From assembly GCA_029264655.1 (NCBI GenBank), contig JARHZY010000072.1:1-6922 (forward strand): DNA of 6,922 nucleotides, read 5' to 3'. This DNA is from Helicobacter sp. (GTDB lineage Bacteria > Campylobacterota > Campylobacteria > Campylobacterales > Helicobacteraceae). Shown in pieces: positions 1 through 6,556 of the stretch (the first letter of the stretch is position 1; every line of letters starts with the position of its first letter). The translations under genes were made by a program, and so were the position numbers. Below the pieces are notes generated by a model that searched no databases, was not told the DNA's origin, and saw only the letters and a program-made list of their open reading frames with translations.

Positions 1-1
1 T

Positions 2-55
2 TTGTTAGCACAATGCAGATTACAAGGTTTTAAAGGAGTGGTATGCAAACATTAA
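2..55 (+). CDS. Possible 3' end of an upstream gene overlapping the glutamine kinase start (partial)
   Basis: The frame starting at base 2 is open from the window edge and reads LLAQCRLQGFKGVVCKH before a TAA at 53-55. It would overlap the next gene by 13 bases, which would couple the two translationally. A GFK-plus-hydrophobic-strand ending is common at the C-terminus of SAM-dependent methyltransferases, and in C. jejuni the gene just upstream of the glutamine kinase encodes a putative methyltransferase (Cj1419). That makes a methyltransferase tempting, but 17 residues cannot establish it. A second open frame from base 1 (FVSTMQITRF, stop at 31-33) is the alternative and would leave a 9-base gap before the next ATG. 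The third frame is closed at once by a TAG at 6-8. Confidence 0.35.
   Translation: MLAQCRLQGFKGVVCKH
32..38 (+). promoter_or_regulatory. Ribosome binding site of the glutamine kinase gene
   Basis: AAAGGAG lies 4 bases before the ATG at 43. It is a near-perfect Shine-Dalgarno sequence and fixes the start of the 823-residue protein. It lies inside the possible upstream coding frame, as expected for coupled genes. Confidence 0.8.
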
Positions 56-2514
56 AATTTCAAAGTAAAGCTAAGAATCTTGCAATGCTGCAAGGCAAAT
101 TAAAGAATGCATTAATTTTGCCCCTTACTATACTAACAAAAAACAAAGTAAAAAACAATCCGCAACAAGCATTAGAAGACATAAAAGCCTTTTGCGTTTC
201 TAATGCAATACAAAAGCTTATTATTCGTAGCTCTTCTCTAAATGAGGATTCTATGCAGAATTCAAACGCAGGAGCATTTCTTAGTATAGCAAATATTGCC
301 GTAAATGACAAAGATGCCATTATGCATGCATTACGACAGGTTGCAGATTCTATGCCAAACGATGATGATGAATTATTGGTGCAACCATGCATTGAGCATA
401 TTGTTTTATGTGGTGTTGGGTTTAGTGTTGATAAAGATAATTTTAGTCCATATTATTGTATAGAATGTGATGCTAGTGGTTCAAATAGCAGTATTACTGA
501 TGGCAGTAGCAAAGAAAAAATAAGTTATTTTCAATATCGAGATATGCCTACATACCCCACAAATAAAATAAATGATAGCAAAGATATGTCTCAAAAATGC
601 AATGAAAAGAAGGTGTATAACAATACATTATCAACACAATCTGCAGATTCTATAAACCACAAAAGATTCCAAATTATTATAATGCTTATGCAGGAATTAG
701 AATCCATAATGCAATATAATTTTATTGATATTGAATTTGCATTTGCAAAACCTTGCACTAAAGATGCAGTAAATACAATGTTGGACAATGGAGAAATACT
801 TTATCTTTTACAGGTGCGTCCCTTAGTGCAATCACATATTAATCTTTTTAACGCAGTGCCACAAGATGCGTTAAGTAGATTGCAAAAAAGACTTGCTAGT
901 TTTTTGAAAAAAACACCAAATATTTTGGGTGATAGGGCAATTTTTGGTGTTATGCCAGATTGGAATCCTGCAGAGATTATTGGGCTTCGTCCAAAACGTT
1001 TAGCCCTTAGTCTTTATAAGGAAATTGTAACAGATAATATTTGGGCATACCAAAGAGATAATTATGGCTATAAGGCACTACATTCCCATCCACTTATGCA
1101 TTCTTTTTTAGGTATCCCCTATATTGATGTACGTGCTTCCTTTAATTCTTTCATCCCGAAAGAATTAGATTCTAGAATTGCTGAAAAGCTGGCAAACTAC
1201 TATCTTAAAAGACTTGCTACTCATCCTGAATTTCACGATAAAGTAGAATTTGAGATTGTTTTTTCATGTTATGATTTTAACACGCCAAGCAGTCTCTCAT
1301 TACTTTTAGAACATGGTTTTAATAGTAATGAAATAAAACGAATAGAATTTTCACTTTTAGAACTTACAAATTCTATTATTGACACAAAAAATGGTTATTA
1401 TACAAAAGATTTAGAGAAAGTGGGTAGATTGCAAGATTCATTTATGGCTATTCAATCTTCAGATTATTCACTCATAGATAAAATATATTGGAGTTTGCAG
1501 GAATGTAAAAGGCTTGGCACACTTCCATTTGCTGGTATTGCTAGAGCAGGCTTTGTAGCTATTTTAATGTTAAATTCTTTAGTTACAATTGGTTTTTTAA
1601 GCAAGGAAGAAAAACAGACATTTTTACACACATTAAATACTATAAGCAAGCAGTTGGCAGAAGATAGTATGAATTTAAATGCAGAAAATAAGACAGCATT
1701 TTTACAAAAATTTGGACATTTGCGTGCAGGCAGTTATGATATTTTAAGTCCGCGTTACGATGAAGATTTTGAACGTTATTTTAACCTTGATAAAAAACAT
1801 GAAGCACAACCACATAAACTTTTTTCTCTTAGTAAGGAACGATTAAAAGAGCTTGATAGAATCCTAAAAGAACATGGATTAAAAATAGATTCTAGAGAAT
1901 TTTTTAGTTTTCTTAAAATTGCAATTGAAGGTAGAGAATATGCAAAATTTGAGTTTAGTAAGCTTTTGTCTTACACGCTTGTGCTGATTGGTGAATTAGG
2001 TGTGCATTATGGTATTGCAAAGGAAGATATGGCATATCTTGATATTCATGATATTTTATCACTTTATGCAAGCCTATATTCTAAAAGCCCAAAACAAAAA
2101 CTTTTAGATTCTATTTGCAAACATAAGGAAGAATATGAGCTTACACTCGCCATCAAACTCCCACCCTTGATTACTATGCAGGAGCAAATTTTTGCATTCC
2201 AAACAGAGCAAGTTATGCCAAATTTTATTACACAAAAGGCAGTTACTGCAATGACTGCTTTACATACAGATTCTGATTTAGATGGTAAGATTGTTTTGAT
2301 TTATGCTGCTGATCCGGGTTTTGATTATCTTTTTACAAAGAATATTGCAGGTTTTATTACCTGCTATGGTGGTGCAAATTCACATATGGCGATTAGAGCA
2401 TCAGAGCAGTCTATGCCTGCAGTAATTGGTGTAGGCGAAGAGCAATACCATAAATATTGTAAAGCAGAAAGATTGCGAATTGATTGCCAAAGTGAGCAAA
2501 TTATTTGTCTTTAA
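43..2514 (+). CDS. L-glutamine kinase (Cj1418-like), first step of CDP-amidate biosynthesis
   Basis: Predicted to phosphorylate the side-chain amide of L-glutamine with ATP, giving L-glutamine phosphate, AMP and phosphate; cytoplasmic. The 823-residue protein has the domain order of PEP-synthase/PPDK relatives. An N-terminal ATP-grasp part carries IRSSSLNED (61-69) and AGAF (76-79), the equivalent of the PPDK_N 'VRSSA..ED..AG' motif, and ends with DIEFAFA (229-235) and LLQVRPL (255-261). A central domain begins with GVMPDWNPAEIIG (302-314), a signature I associate with this capsule-linked subfamily. The C-terminal swivel domain carries GGANSHMAIRASE (776-788), with the phosphate-carrying histidine at H781, then PAVIG. 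No PEP/pyruvate barrel follows, which argues against true PEP synthase. A polar, low-complexity stretch at about 153-205 looks like a loop insertion. Order and identity of the three genes that follow strongly support the assignment. Residual doubt concerns exact substrate only. Confidence 0.88.
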   Translation: MQTLKFQSKAKNLAMLQGKLKNALILPLTILTKNKVKNNPQQALEDIKAFCVSNAIQKLIIRSSSLNEDSMQNSNAGAFLSIANIAVNDKDAIMHALRQVADSMPNDDDELLVQPCIEHIVLCGVGFSVDKDNFSPYYCIECDASGSNSSITDGSSKEKISYFQYRDMPTYPTNKINDSKDMSQKCNEKKVYNNTLSTQSADSINHKRFQIIIMLMQELESIMQYNFIDIEFAFAKPCTKDAVNTMLDNGEILYLLQVRPLVQSHINLFNAVPQDALSRLQKRLASFLKKTPNILGDRAIFGVMPDWNPAEIIGLRPKRLALSLYKEIVTDNIWAYQRDNYGYKALHSHPLMHSFLGIPYIDVRASFNSFIPKELDSRIAEKLANYYLKRLATHPEFHDKVEFEIVFSCYDFNTPSSLSLLLEHGFNSNEIKRIEFSLLELTNSIIDTKNGYYTKDLEKVGRLQDSFMAIQSSDYSLIDKIYWSLQECKRLGTLPFAGIARAGFVAILMLNSLVTIGFLSKEEKQTFLHTLNTISKQLAEDSMNLNAENKTAFLQKFGHLRAGSYDILSPRYDEDFERYFNLDKKHEAQPHKLFSLSKERLKELDRILKEHGLKIDSREFFSFLKIAIEGREYAKFEFSKLLSYTLVLIGELGVHYGIAKEDMAYLDIHDILSLYASLYSKSPKQKLLDSICKHKEEYELTLAIKLPPLITMQEQIFAFQTEQVMPNFITQKAVTAMTALHTDSDLDGKIVLIYAADPGFDYLFTKNIAGFITCYGGANSHMAIRASEQSMPAVIGVGEEQYHKYCKAERLRIDCQSEQIICL

Positions 2515-2532
2515 TACTAAATAAGGTTTCTT

Positions 2533-3240
2533 ATGCAAAAGCGATATATAGCGATTTCACAACGACTTTATAGCATGCAAAATTATCATGAAGTGCGTGA
2601 AGCATTAGCTATAGATTGGGGTATATTTTTCACACAATATTTGAGTGATTTTCTTATGCTACCTTTAAGCTATAAGCAAGATGTTACATCATATTTACCA
2701 TATATTGCTGGCGTTATTCTTAGTGGTGGCAATGATTTAAGCATATGCAACAACACCCCATTAAATAAAGAAAGAGATATTTTTGAAATGAAGTTAATAA
2801 CATTATGCTTGGAAAGGTCTATCCCATTGCTTGGAATTTGTCGTGGAGCACAAATAATTGGACATTATTTTGGAGCAACTATTAATGCTTGCATAAATCA
2901 TGTAGGCACGCACAAGATAATGCAAAACTTAGATATAGTATCTCATTTAGATTCTATGCAATCTCTTTATCAACATAAAAAATCTGTATGCGATAAACAG
3001 CCAATAAAAACTTTTCAGGTAAATTCATTTCATAACTATGCTATCCAATCTTTAGGAAAAGATCTTATTGCTTTAGCTTCATATGGGAATTATGAGAATT
3101 TAGGAGATTTTAGTATTGAAGCATTTATGCATAATACTCATACAATTTTTGGCATTATGTGGCATATTGAACGGGAAAATGGTATGCAAAATAGTGATAT
3201 TTTTTATCTTTGGAAACACACATTGTATAATGAAAAGTGA
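2533..3240 (+). CDS. Gamma-glutamyl-CDP-amidate hydrolase (Cj1417-like, class I amidotransferase fold)
   Basis: Predicted to hydrolyse CDP-L-glutamine to cytidine diphosphoramidate and L-glutamate, the third chemical step of the pathway. The 235-residue protein is a lone class I glutamine amidotransferase/peptidase C26 domain. It has the oxyanion-side LSGGND (63-68), the nucleophile elbow LLGICRGAQ (99-107) with C103, and the His-Glu pair in GIMWHIERE (207-215) at H211 and E213. All three catalytic residues are present, so the enzyme should be active. From sequence alone it would be named gamma-glutamyl-GABA hydrolase (PuuD-like); the neighbours, not the domain, point to the phosphoramidate role. 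The start is set by AAGG at 2523-2526, 6 bases before the ATG. The gene follows the kinase after 18 bases, and no promoter fits between them, so it is cotranscribed. Confidence 0.85.
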   Translation: MQKRYIAISQRLYSMQNYHEVREALAIDWGIFFTQYLSDFLMLPLSYKQDVTSYLPYIAGVILSGGNDLSICNNTPLNKERDIFEMKLITLCLERSIPLLGICRGAQIIGHYFGATINACINHVGTHKIMQNLDIVSHLDSMQSLYQHKKSVCDKQPIKTFQVNSFHNYAIQSLGKDLIALASYGNYENLGDFSIEAFMHNTHTIFGIMWHIERENGMQNSDIFYLWKHTLYNEK

Positions 3241-3260
3241 TCATAAATTATAGAGCTTCA

Positions 3261-3267
3261 AAAGGAG
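3261..3267 (+). promoter_or_regulatory. Ribosome binding site of the cytidylyltransferase gene
   Basis: AAAGGAG stands 7 bases before the ATG at 3275 in the 34-base gap after the hydrolase gene. It identifies the start whose protein opens directly with the nucleotidyltransferase motif. Confidence 0.8.
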
Positions 3268-3274
3268 AGAATAG

Positions 3275-4042
3275 ATGAAAGCAATTATTTTGGCGGCGGG
3301 TTTTGGTTCTAGGCTTATGCCATTGACACAAGATATACCAAAATGCATGGTAATATACCAACATAAACGCATTATTGATTATATTATGGAGGCACTTATT
3401 GATGGTGGTATAAAAGAGATTTGTATAGTTGGTGGCTATAAATTTGAGGTTTTGCAAGAGTATATTAGTAGCCGTTACCAACATGTGCAATTTTATCAAA
3501 ATAAAAATTATAACCACACAAATATGGTTACTACATTTTTTTGTGCTAAAGAATTTTTACTTGAGTGCATACAGCAAAAGCAAGATATAATTGTATCGTA
3601 TGCAGATATAGTTTATTTTAGCCAAATTGTTGAGCAATTGAGAATATGCCAGCATGATTTGGGTATTGTTGTTGATAAGGCATGGCGTGCATTATGGACA
3701 CAACGTTTTCAAAACCCATTAAGTGATGCTGAAACCTTAAAGCTTCAAGGCAATAAAATTATTGAATTGGGCAAGAAACCAAAAAGTTATGATGAAATAG
3801 AGGGACAATATATTGGACTTTTTAGAATCTCATATACTTTTTTAGCTGAAGTGATGCAATTTTATAGTAGCCTTGATAGATATGCGAGTTATGATTCGAA
3901 AGATTTTGATAATATGTATATGACAAGCTTTTTGCAGTTATTAATTGATACATACCATAATGCATATATGATAGAGATTTTTGGCAAATGGTGTGAGATT
4001 GATTTTAAAAGCGATTTAAATATAGATGTTATAAAGGAATAA
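3275..4042 (+). CDS. CTP:phosphoglutamine cytidylyltransferase (Cj1416-like)
   Basis: Predicted to join L-glutamine phosphate to CMP from CTP, giving CDP-L-glutamine and pyrophosphate. The 255-residue protein is a sugar-1-phosphate nucleotidyltransferase fold from its first residues. It has LAAGFGSRLMPLT (6-18) with the phosphate-binding glycines and arginine, then PKCM (22-25) with the conserved lysine K23. YADI (109-112) places a metal-binding aspartate at D111, GQYIGLF (177-183) lines the substrate pocket, and WCEIDFKSDL (239-248) supplies the second acidic metal site (E241, D243). Length is typical of small stand-alone cytidylyltransferases such as LicC-like enzymes, and a choline-phosphate or sugar-phosphate cytidylyltransferase would look similar. 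The neighbouring glutamine kinase and CDP-amidate hydrolase decide the call. One base separates it from the next gene, so the two are probably translationally coupled. Confidence 0.85.
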   Translation: MKAIILAAGFGSRLMPLTQDIPKCMVIYQHKRIIDYIMEALIDGGIKEICIVGGYKFEVLQEYISSRYQHVQFYQNKNYNHTNMVTTFFCAKEFLLECIQQKQDIIVSYADIVYFSQIVEQLRICQHDLGIVVDKAWRALWTQRFQNPLSDAETLKLQGNKIIELGKKPKSYDEIEGQYIGLFRISYTFLAEVMQFYSSLDRYASYDSKDFDNMYMTSFLQLLIDTYHNAYMIEIFGKWCEIDFKSDLNIDVIKE

Positions 4043-4043
4043 T

Positions 4044-4580
4044 ATGGTGGCGGTAAATGGTGGTTTAATTTTTATTACTGGGCTTAGCGGAAGTGGTAAA
4101 AGCACATTGGCACAACTATTACTAAAAGCTTTAGATGCAAGGTATGGCATTAAGGCAATTTTTCTTGATGGAGATAGTCTGCGTGAGTGTGTGGGTAACA
4201 CAGATTATACCAGAGAGGGCAGAGAAAGAATGTCGATGTATTATGTCCGCACAGCTAGCATGCTTGTAAATCAAGGTTTTATTGTAGTATTAGCTACAAT
4301 TTCTATGTTTGAATCTGTAAGGCAATTTAATAGAAAACATTTTGCAAATTATCTTGAAATATATTTAGATGTGCAAAAAGAAATCTTACAAGCACGAGAT
4401 AGTAAAGGTTTTTATAAAGAAAATGTATCTAATATGGCAGTAACACAAGATTTAGAGGTCCCAACGCAAAGTGATTTAGTATTTTATGATAACTTTGATA
4501 GTAATCAAGCATTAGAAATGATTTTATCTCAATTAAAGCAATTATGCTTCTTTGATGAAAAAACTTGTCATAGTAAATAA
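4044..4580 (+). CDS. Cytidine diphosphoramidate kinase (Cj1415-like, APS-kinase family)
   Basis: Predicted to phosphorylate the ribose 3'-hydroxyl of cytidine diphosphoramidate with ATP, giving the 3'-phospho-CDP-amidate donor. The 178-residue protein has the APS kinase layout: a P-loop GLSGSGKST (13-21), the DGDSLR motif (42-47) followed by a short helix with GREREMS-like residues at 59-64, ATISMF (84-89) where true APS kinases usually read 'ISPY/F', and RDSKGFYK (118-125), matching the 'RDpKGLYK' motif. It would usually be labelled cysC. No ATP sulfurylase (cysD/cysN) or other sulfate-activation gene lies nearby, and the three preceding genes build the CDP-amidate substrate, so the nucleotide-amidate kinase role is preferred. 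AAAGGA at 4033-4038 lies 5 bases before the ATG. It is the last recognisable gene of the operon. Confidence 0.83.
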   Translation: MVAVNGGLIFITGLSGSGKSTLAQLLLKALDARYGIKAIFLDGDSLRECVGNTDYTREGRERMSMYYVRTASMLVNQGFIVVLATISMFESVRQFNRKHFANYLEIYLDVQKEILQARDSKGFYKENVSNMAVTQDLEVPTQSDLVFYDNFDSNQALEMILSQLKQLCFFDEKTCHSK

Positions 4581-5016
4581 ACGTATGGTTATTGAATTGC
4601 TATTTATGCAACATTCATGCAAATTATATTCATATGCTACACAACATTATAATTTAACTATTTGGGGTTGGACAAAATTTTTATATGGTAGAAATCTTAT
4701 CATTTTCTTTATGTTGATAGATAGTTTTATGTTATAAAATTATTGTTATTGAGATATAGCTTGCATTTTGCTAGCATTTATTTGATTAAGATAGTAGCCT
4801 TTGTTTTGATGGTTAAAAAAACGGGATTATTTTTGTATTAAAATAGCATTAATAGCAAGATGATTTGAATACTTATTTTCTAATTTGTATATCTCAAGCA
4901 ATTTAATATATCCAAAATATAAAGGCTATTAAAAGTTTAATTTGCATTGCATATAAAAGCTACTAACAGCCAGGACACAAAAAACAAAAATATTCTTTTT
5001 TGTTTGTTTTCATTAT
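4581..5016. other. Gene-free AT-rich stretch between the phosphoramidate operon and flgJ
   Basis: About 435 bases without a convincing gene in either direction. A 61-codon frame at 4552-4737 overlaps the end of the kinase gene by 29 bases, has no good ribosome binding site and no recognisable domain. The two flanking genes converge here. Apart from the A/T hairpin next to flgJ, I see only weak structure: a distant 10-base inverted pair TTGAGATATA (4749-4758) and TATATCTCAA (4888-4897), and TAGCCTTT near 4796 with its complement AAAGGCTA at 4921-4928. No GC-rich terminator for the operon was found. Confidence 0.5.
4982..5005 (-). terminator. A/T-only hairpin downstream of flgJ, possible weak terminator
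   Basis: AAACAAAAA (4982-4990) and TTTTTGTTT (4997-5005) are perfectly complementary around a 6-base loop, 11 bases past the flgJ stop codon. Read leftward, the stem is followed by a short T run. The stem holds only one G:C pair, so it is thermodynamically weak, and termination is an inference from position. Confidence 0.3.
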
Positions 5017-5346
5017 TTAGCCTTTTAACTTTTGCTGGTCTTTAAGATAGTTAAAAAGCAATTCACTATAACCAAAGCTACCGCTTAAATTTTCTGAAAG
5101 TTGTTCTTTAAACATGGCATTATAAATATCGCTACCGGGTTGTTTGGGGTAGAGAGGGTTATCTAAATTGAGTGCAGTATCAAGCAAAGTTTTAATAAAT
5201 ATTGCTTCAAACTTATCTGTTTGCTCACGTAAAGCCTTATCACTTTCAAGTGTTTTTCCATCAACTTTTGTTTTTAAGTCTTTTATTAGGCTTGTTTCCT
5301 TTGCCTGTGCAAATGAACTCATTGTATTACTTGTATCAAGTTTCAT
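5017..5346 (-). CDS. flgJ: FlgJ-type flagellar rod-binding protein, short form without muramidase domain
   Basis: The 109-residue protein matches the N-terminal rod-binding domain of FlgJ. A helical core LREQTDKFEAIF (39-50) plus IKTLLDTALN (51-60) matches the family 'qFEalflkqml' pattern, and GSDIYNAMFKEQLSENLSG (71-89) plus SFGYSELLFNYL (90-101) completes it. It is about one third the length of enterobacterial FlgJ and ends with the domain, so the C-terminal peptidoglycan hydrolase is absent; this single-domain form is known in epsilonproteobacteria. It is expected to help cap or scaffold rod assembly in the periplasm. The ATG at 5346 is chosen over the in-frame ATG at 5376 because AAAGGAG lies just before it and the longer form adds only ten unconserved residues. 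It stands alone in the window rather than beside flgI, flgM or flgK, and diverges from flgA. Confidence 0.8.
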   Translation of the reverse strand: MKLDTSNTMSSFAQAKETSLIKDLKTKVDGKTLESDKALREQTDKFEAIFIKTLLDTALNLDNPLYPKQPGSDIYNAMFKEQLSENLSGSFGYSELLFNYLKDQQKLKG

Positions 5347-5351
5347 AACAA

Positions 5352-5358
5352 CTCCTTT
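5352..5358 (-). promoter_or_regulatory. Ribosome binding site deciding the flgJ start
   Basis: On the - strand AAAGGAG precedes ATG at 5346 by 5 bases. The upstream in-frame ATG at 5376 has only a poor purine run before it, so this site favours the 109-residue product. Confidence 0.75.
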
Positions 5359-5416
5359 CATATTCACATACCACATATCCTTTTCTTTGGTATGCCTTAT
5401 TCTTACTTTATTGATA

Positions 5417-5435
5417 AAAGCAAAAATAATTCCAA
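5417..5435 (-). promoter_or_regulatory. Sigma-54 (RpoN) promoter of flgJ
   Basis: The - strand reads TTTGGAATTATTTTTGCTT, with the -24 GG at 5433-5432, exactly 10 bases, and the -12 GC at 5421-5420. It matches the Campylobacter/Helicobacter consensus TTGGAAC-N4-TTGCTT at almost every informative base. Predicted start of transcription is near 5408, giving a leader of about 62 bases before the flgJ ATG. Middle rod/hook genes in this group are commonly under RpoN and the FlgR/FlgS system, which fits the gene. Confidence 0.8.
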
Positions 5436-5474
5436 ATTTACCCTAACTATTTTTAATAAGGTATTTAAACAACT

Positions 5475-5483
5475 ATTATAGCA
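5475..5483 (-). promoter_or_regulatory. Extended -10 housekeeping promoter upstream of the flgJ sigma-54 site
   Basis: The - strand reads TGCTATAAT, a perfect TGnTATAAT extended -10 of the epsilonproteobacterial housekeeping sigma factor. A T-rich stretch lies upstream and there is no -35 box, as is usual in this group. Transcription would start near 5468, about 60 bases before the sigma-54 start. Confidence 0.6.
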
Positions 5484-5542
5484 GAAAAGAAAAAACTAAA
5501 AGCGATAGGGCACAAAAAAGCTATGATTTATATTTATTGCAT

Positions 5543-5548
5543 TATAAT
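5543..5548 (+). promoter_or_regulatory. -10 box of the flgA promoter
   Basis: A perfect TATAAT lies about 30 bases before the flgA ATG, with TTGC just upstream and T-rich periodic sequence further up. The predicted start is near 5555, leaving a leader of about 24 bases that carries TAAGGA (5564-5569). Confidence 0.55.
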
Positions 5549-5578
5549 TCTATAAATTTTAAATAAGGATAAGAAGGT

Positions 5579-6292
5579 ATGTTTCAAATAATGCGAATAT
5601 TTACAAGTTTGTCAAAGGTTATTTTATTCTTATGTTTTTTAATACCATGTATTATACCATTATATTTAAATGCGCAGAATCAGGATAATGTAACTATGTT
5701 AAAAAATTATATTGCCACAGAATATAGACGCATGTATCCAGAGCTTACAATACAATCCATATCACTTATTACACGCAACTCTCTTGACCTTTATGCCATT
5801 ACGATTATTGCAAAGAATCTGAATGCAATAAAAAGTGCCAATGGGCATTTGACTTTGAATTATAGGCAAAATGGCAAAATATTGCAAGATTCTATACGTT
5901 ATAGTATAAGCGGGCATATACGTCTTTATGTTGCTACAGAAAGCATTAGAGCAGGAAGTAATATAGGTATCAATAGCTTTACAGATAAAGTGCAAGATTT
6001 CTCTTCATTGGCACTTATCCCAGCAAGTAAAACAGAGATATTGCATTCAAGTGCAAAAGTTTATATCCCAACGAATACAATTATATACCGCAATAAACTA
6101 GCTAAAAGAATACTTATTGCTAAAGATTCTAATGTGAAGATTATGTTCCGTGCTGATGGCATTGAAGCAACTGCAAGCGGAAAAGCATTAGAAAATGGAG
6201 TGCAAGGTGATATTATTAAAATTGAGAATCTTGAAAGCAAACGCATAATTAGTGGCGAAGTTATCAATGAAAATGTTGTTCGCATACACTAG
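5579..6292 (+). CDS. flgA: FlgA, flagellar P-ring assembly chaperone
   Basis: A periplasmic chaperone needed to polymerise FlgI into the P ring around the rod. The 237-residue protein starts with a signal peptide: a basic start, then a hydrophobic run at about 13-29, with likely cleavage after LNA (30-32). A less conserved N-terminal domain follows (about 38-115). A C-terminal SAF-type domain (about 117-235) carries VYIPTNTIIYRNKL (161-174), ATASGKALENGVQGD (197-211), IKIENLESKRII (213-224) and SGEV (225-228), the usual FlgA ending. Length is normal for the family. The start at 5579 has TAAGGA 9 bases upstream; ATG 5591 (residue 5) is possible and would leave the signal peptide intact. It is transcribed away from flgJ from its own TATAAT box, and no other gene follows closely. 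Confidence 0.85.
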   Translation: MFQIMRIFTSLSKVILFLCFLIPCIIPLYLNAQNQDNVTMLKNYIATEYRRMYPELTIQSISLITRNSLDLYAITIIAKNLNAIKSANGHLTLNYRQNGKILQDSIRYSISGHIRLYVATESIRAGSNIGINSFTDKVQDFSSLALIPASKTEILHSSAKVYIPTNTIIYRNKLAKRILIAKDSNVKIMFRADGIEATASGKALENGVQGDIIKIENLESKRIISGEVINENVVRIH

Positions 6293-6538
6293 ACATCAAA
6301 TGTTAATGGTTTTATGCTTTTATGTTAAAGGTGTATTTAATGTTTAGTTTTGGTTTATTTTAGAATCTTGTCTATTTTTTTAATCTATGGTGGATCTTAT
6401 ATTTATAGTTGAAAAGCTTGGTAAAATTTATATGCTAGAATTTAAAATTGAAATCCAAAAGAAAGTATGTTATAGGATTATTGTTTTTAAAAGGCTGTTG
6501 TATGTTATTTTGCAATGCGTGAGAGCAAAAAATCACCT

Positions 6539-6556
6539 AATGTTATAAAACATTAA
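6539..6556. repeat. Inverted repeat, possible operator
   Basis: TAATGTTATAAAACATTA at about 6539-6556 has perfect 7-base arms around ATAA. It lies about 140 bases before the ankyrin gene start. It is symmetric like a dimeric repressor site, but I cannot match it to a known Fur or PerR box. Confidence 0.45.

Noticed and set aside
43..2514. Phosphoenolpyruvate synthase (ppsA)
   Set aside because: The phosphohistidine domain is at the extreme C-terminus and no PEP-binding barrel follows; domain order and neighbours fit glutamine kinase.
4044..4580. Sulfate-assimilation adenylylsulfate kinase (cysC)
   Set aside because: No ATP sulfurylase or other sulfate gene nearby, and the gene closes a CDP-amidate operon in the Campylobacter order.
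4897..4914. Sigma-54-like TTGGA...TTGCTT on the - strand in the non-coding stretch
   Set aside because: The distance between GG and GC is 12 bases instead of 10, and no gene follows it in that direction.
5347..5376. Longer flgJ start adding MWYVNMKGVV
   Set aside because: Its extra residues are encoded by the Shine-Dalgarno region of the better start, and no good ribosome binding site precedes it.
5507..5522. GG-N10-GC match (AGGGCACAAAAAAGCT) upstream of flgA as a sigma-54 promoter
   Set aside because: Spacing of 10 holds only for the first two of three Gs; the -12 part is AAGC rather than TTGC and the -24 flank does not match. A clean TATAAT lies closer to flgA.
6364..6380. TAGA/TCTA stem followed by T7 as the flgA terminator
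   Set aside because: Only four A/T-rich pairs; too weak to call.
6432..6548. 38-codon + strand frame between flgA and the ankyrin gene
   Set aside because: No ribosome binding site, no recognisable domain, and its end overlaps the palindromic repeat; likely chance in AT-rich DNA.
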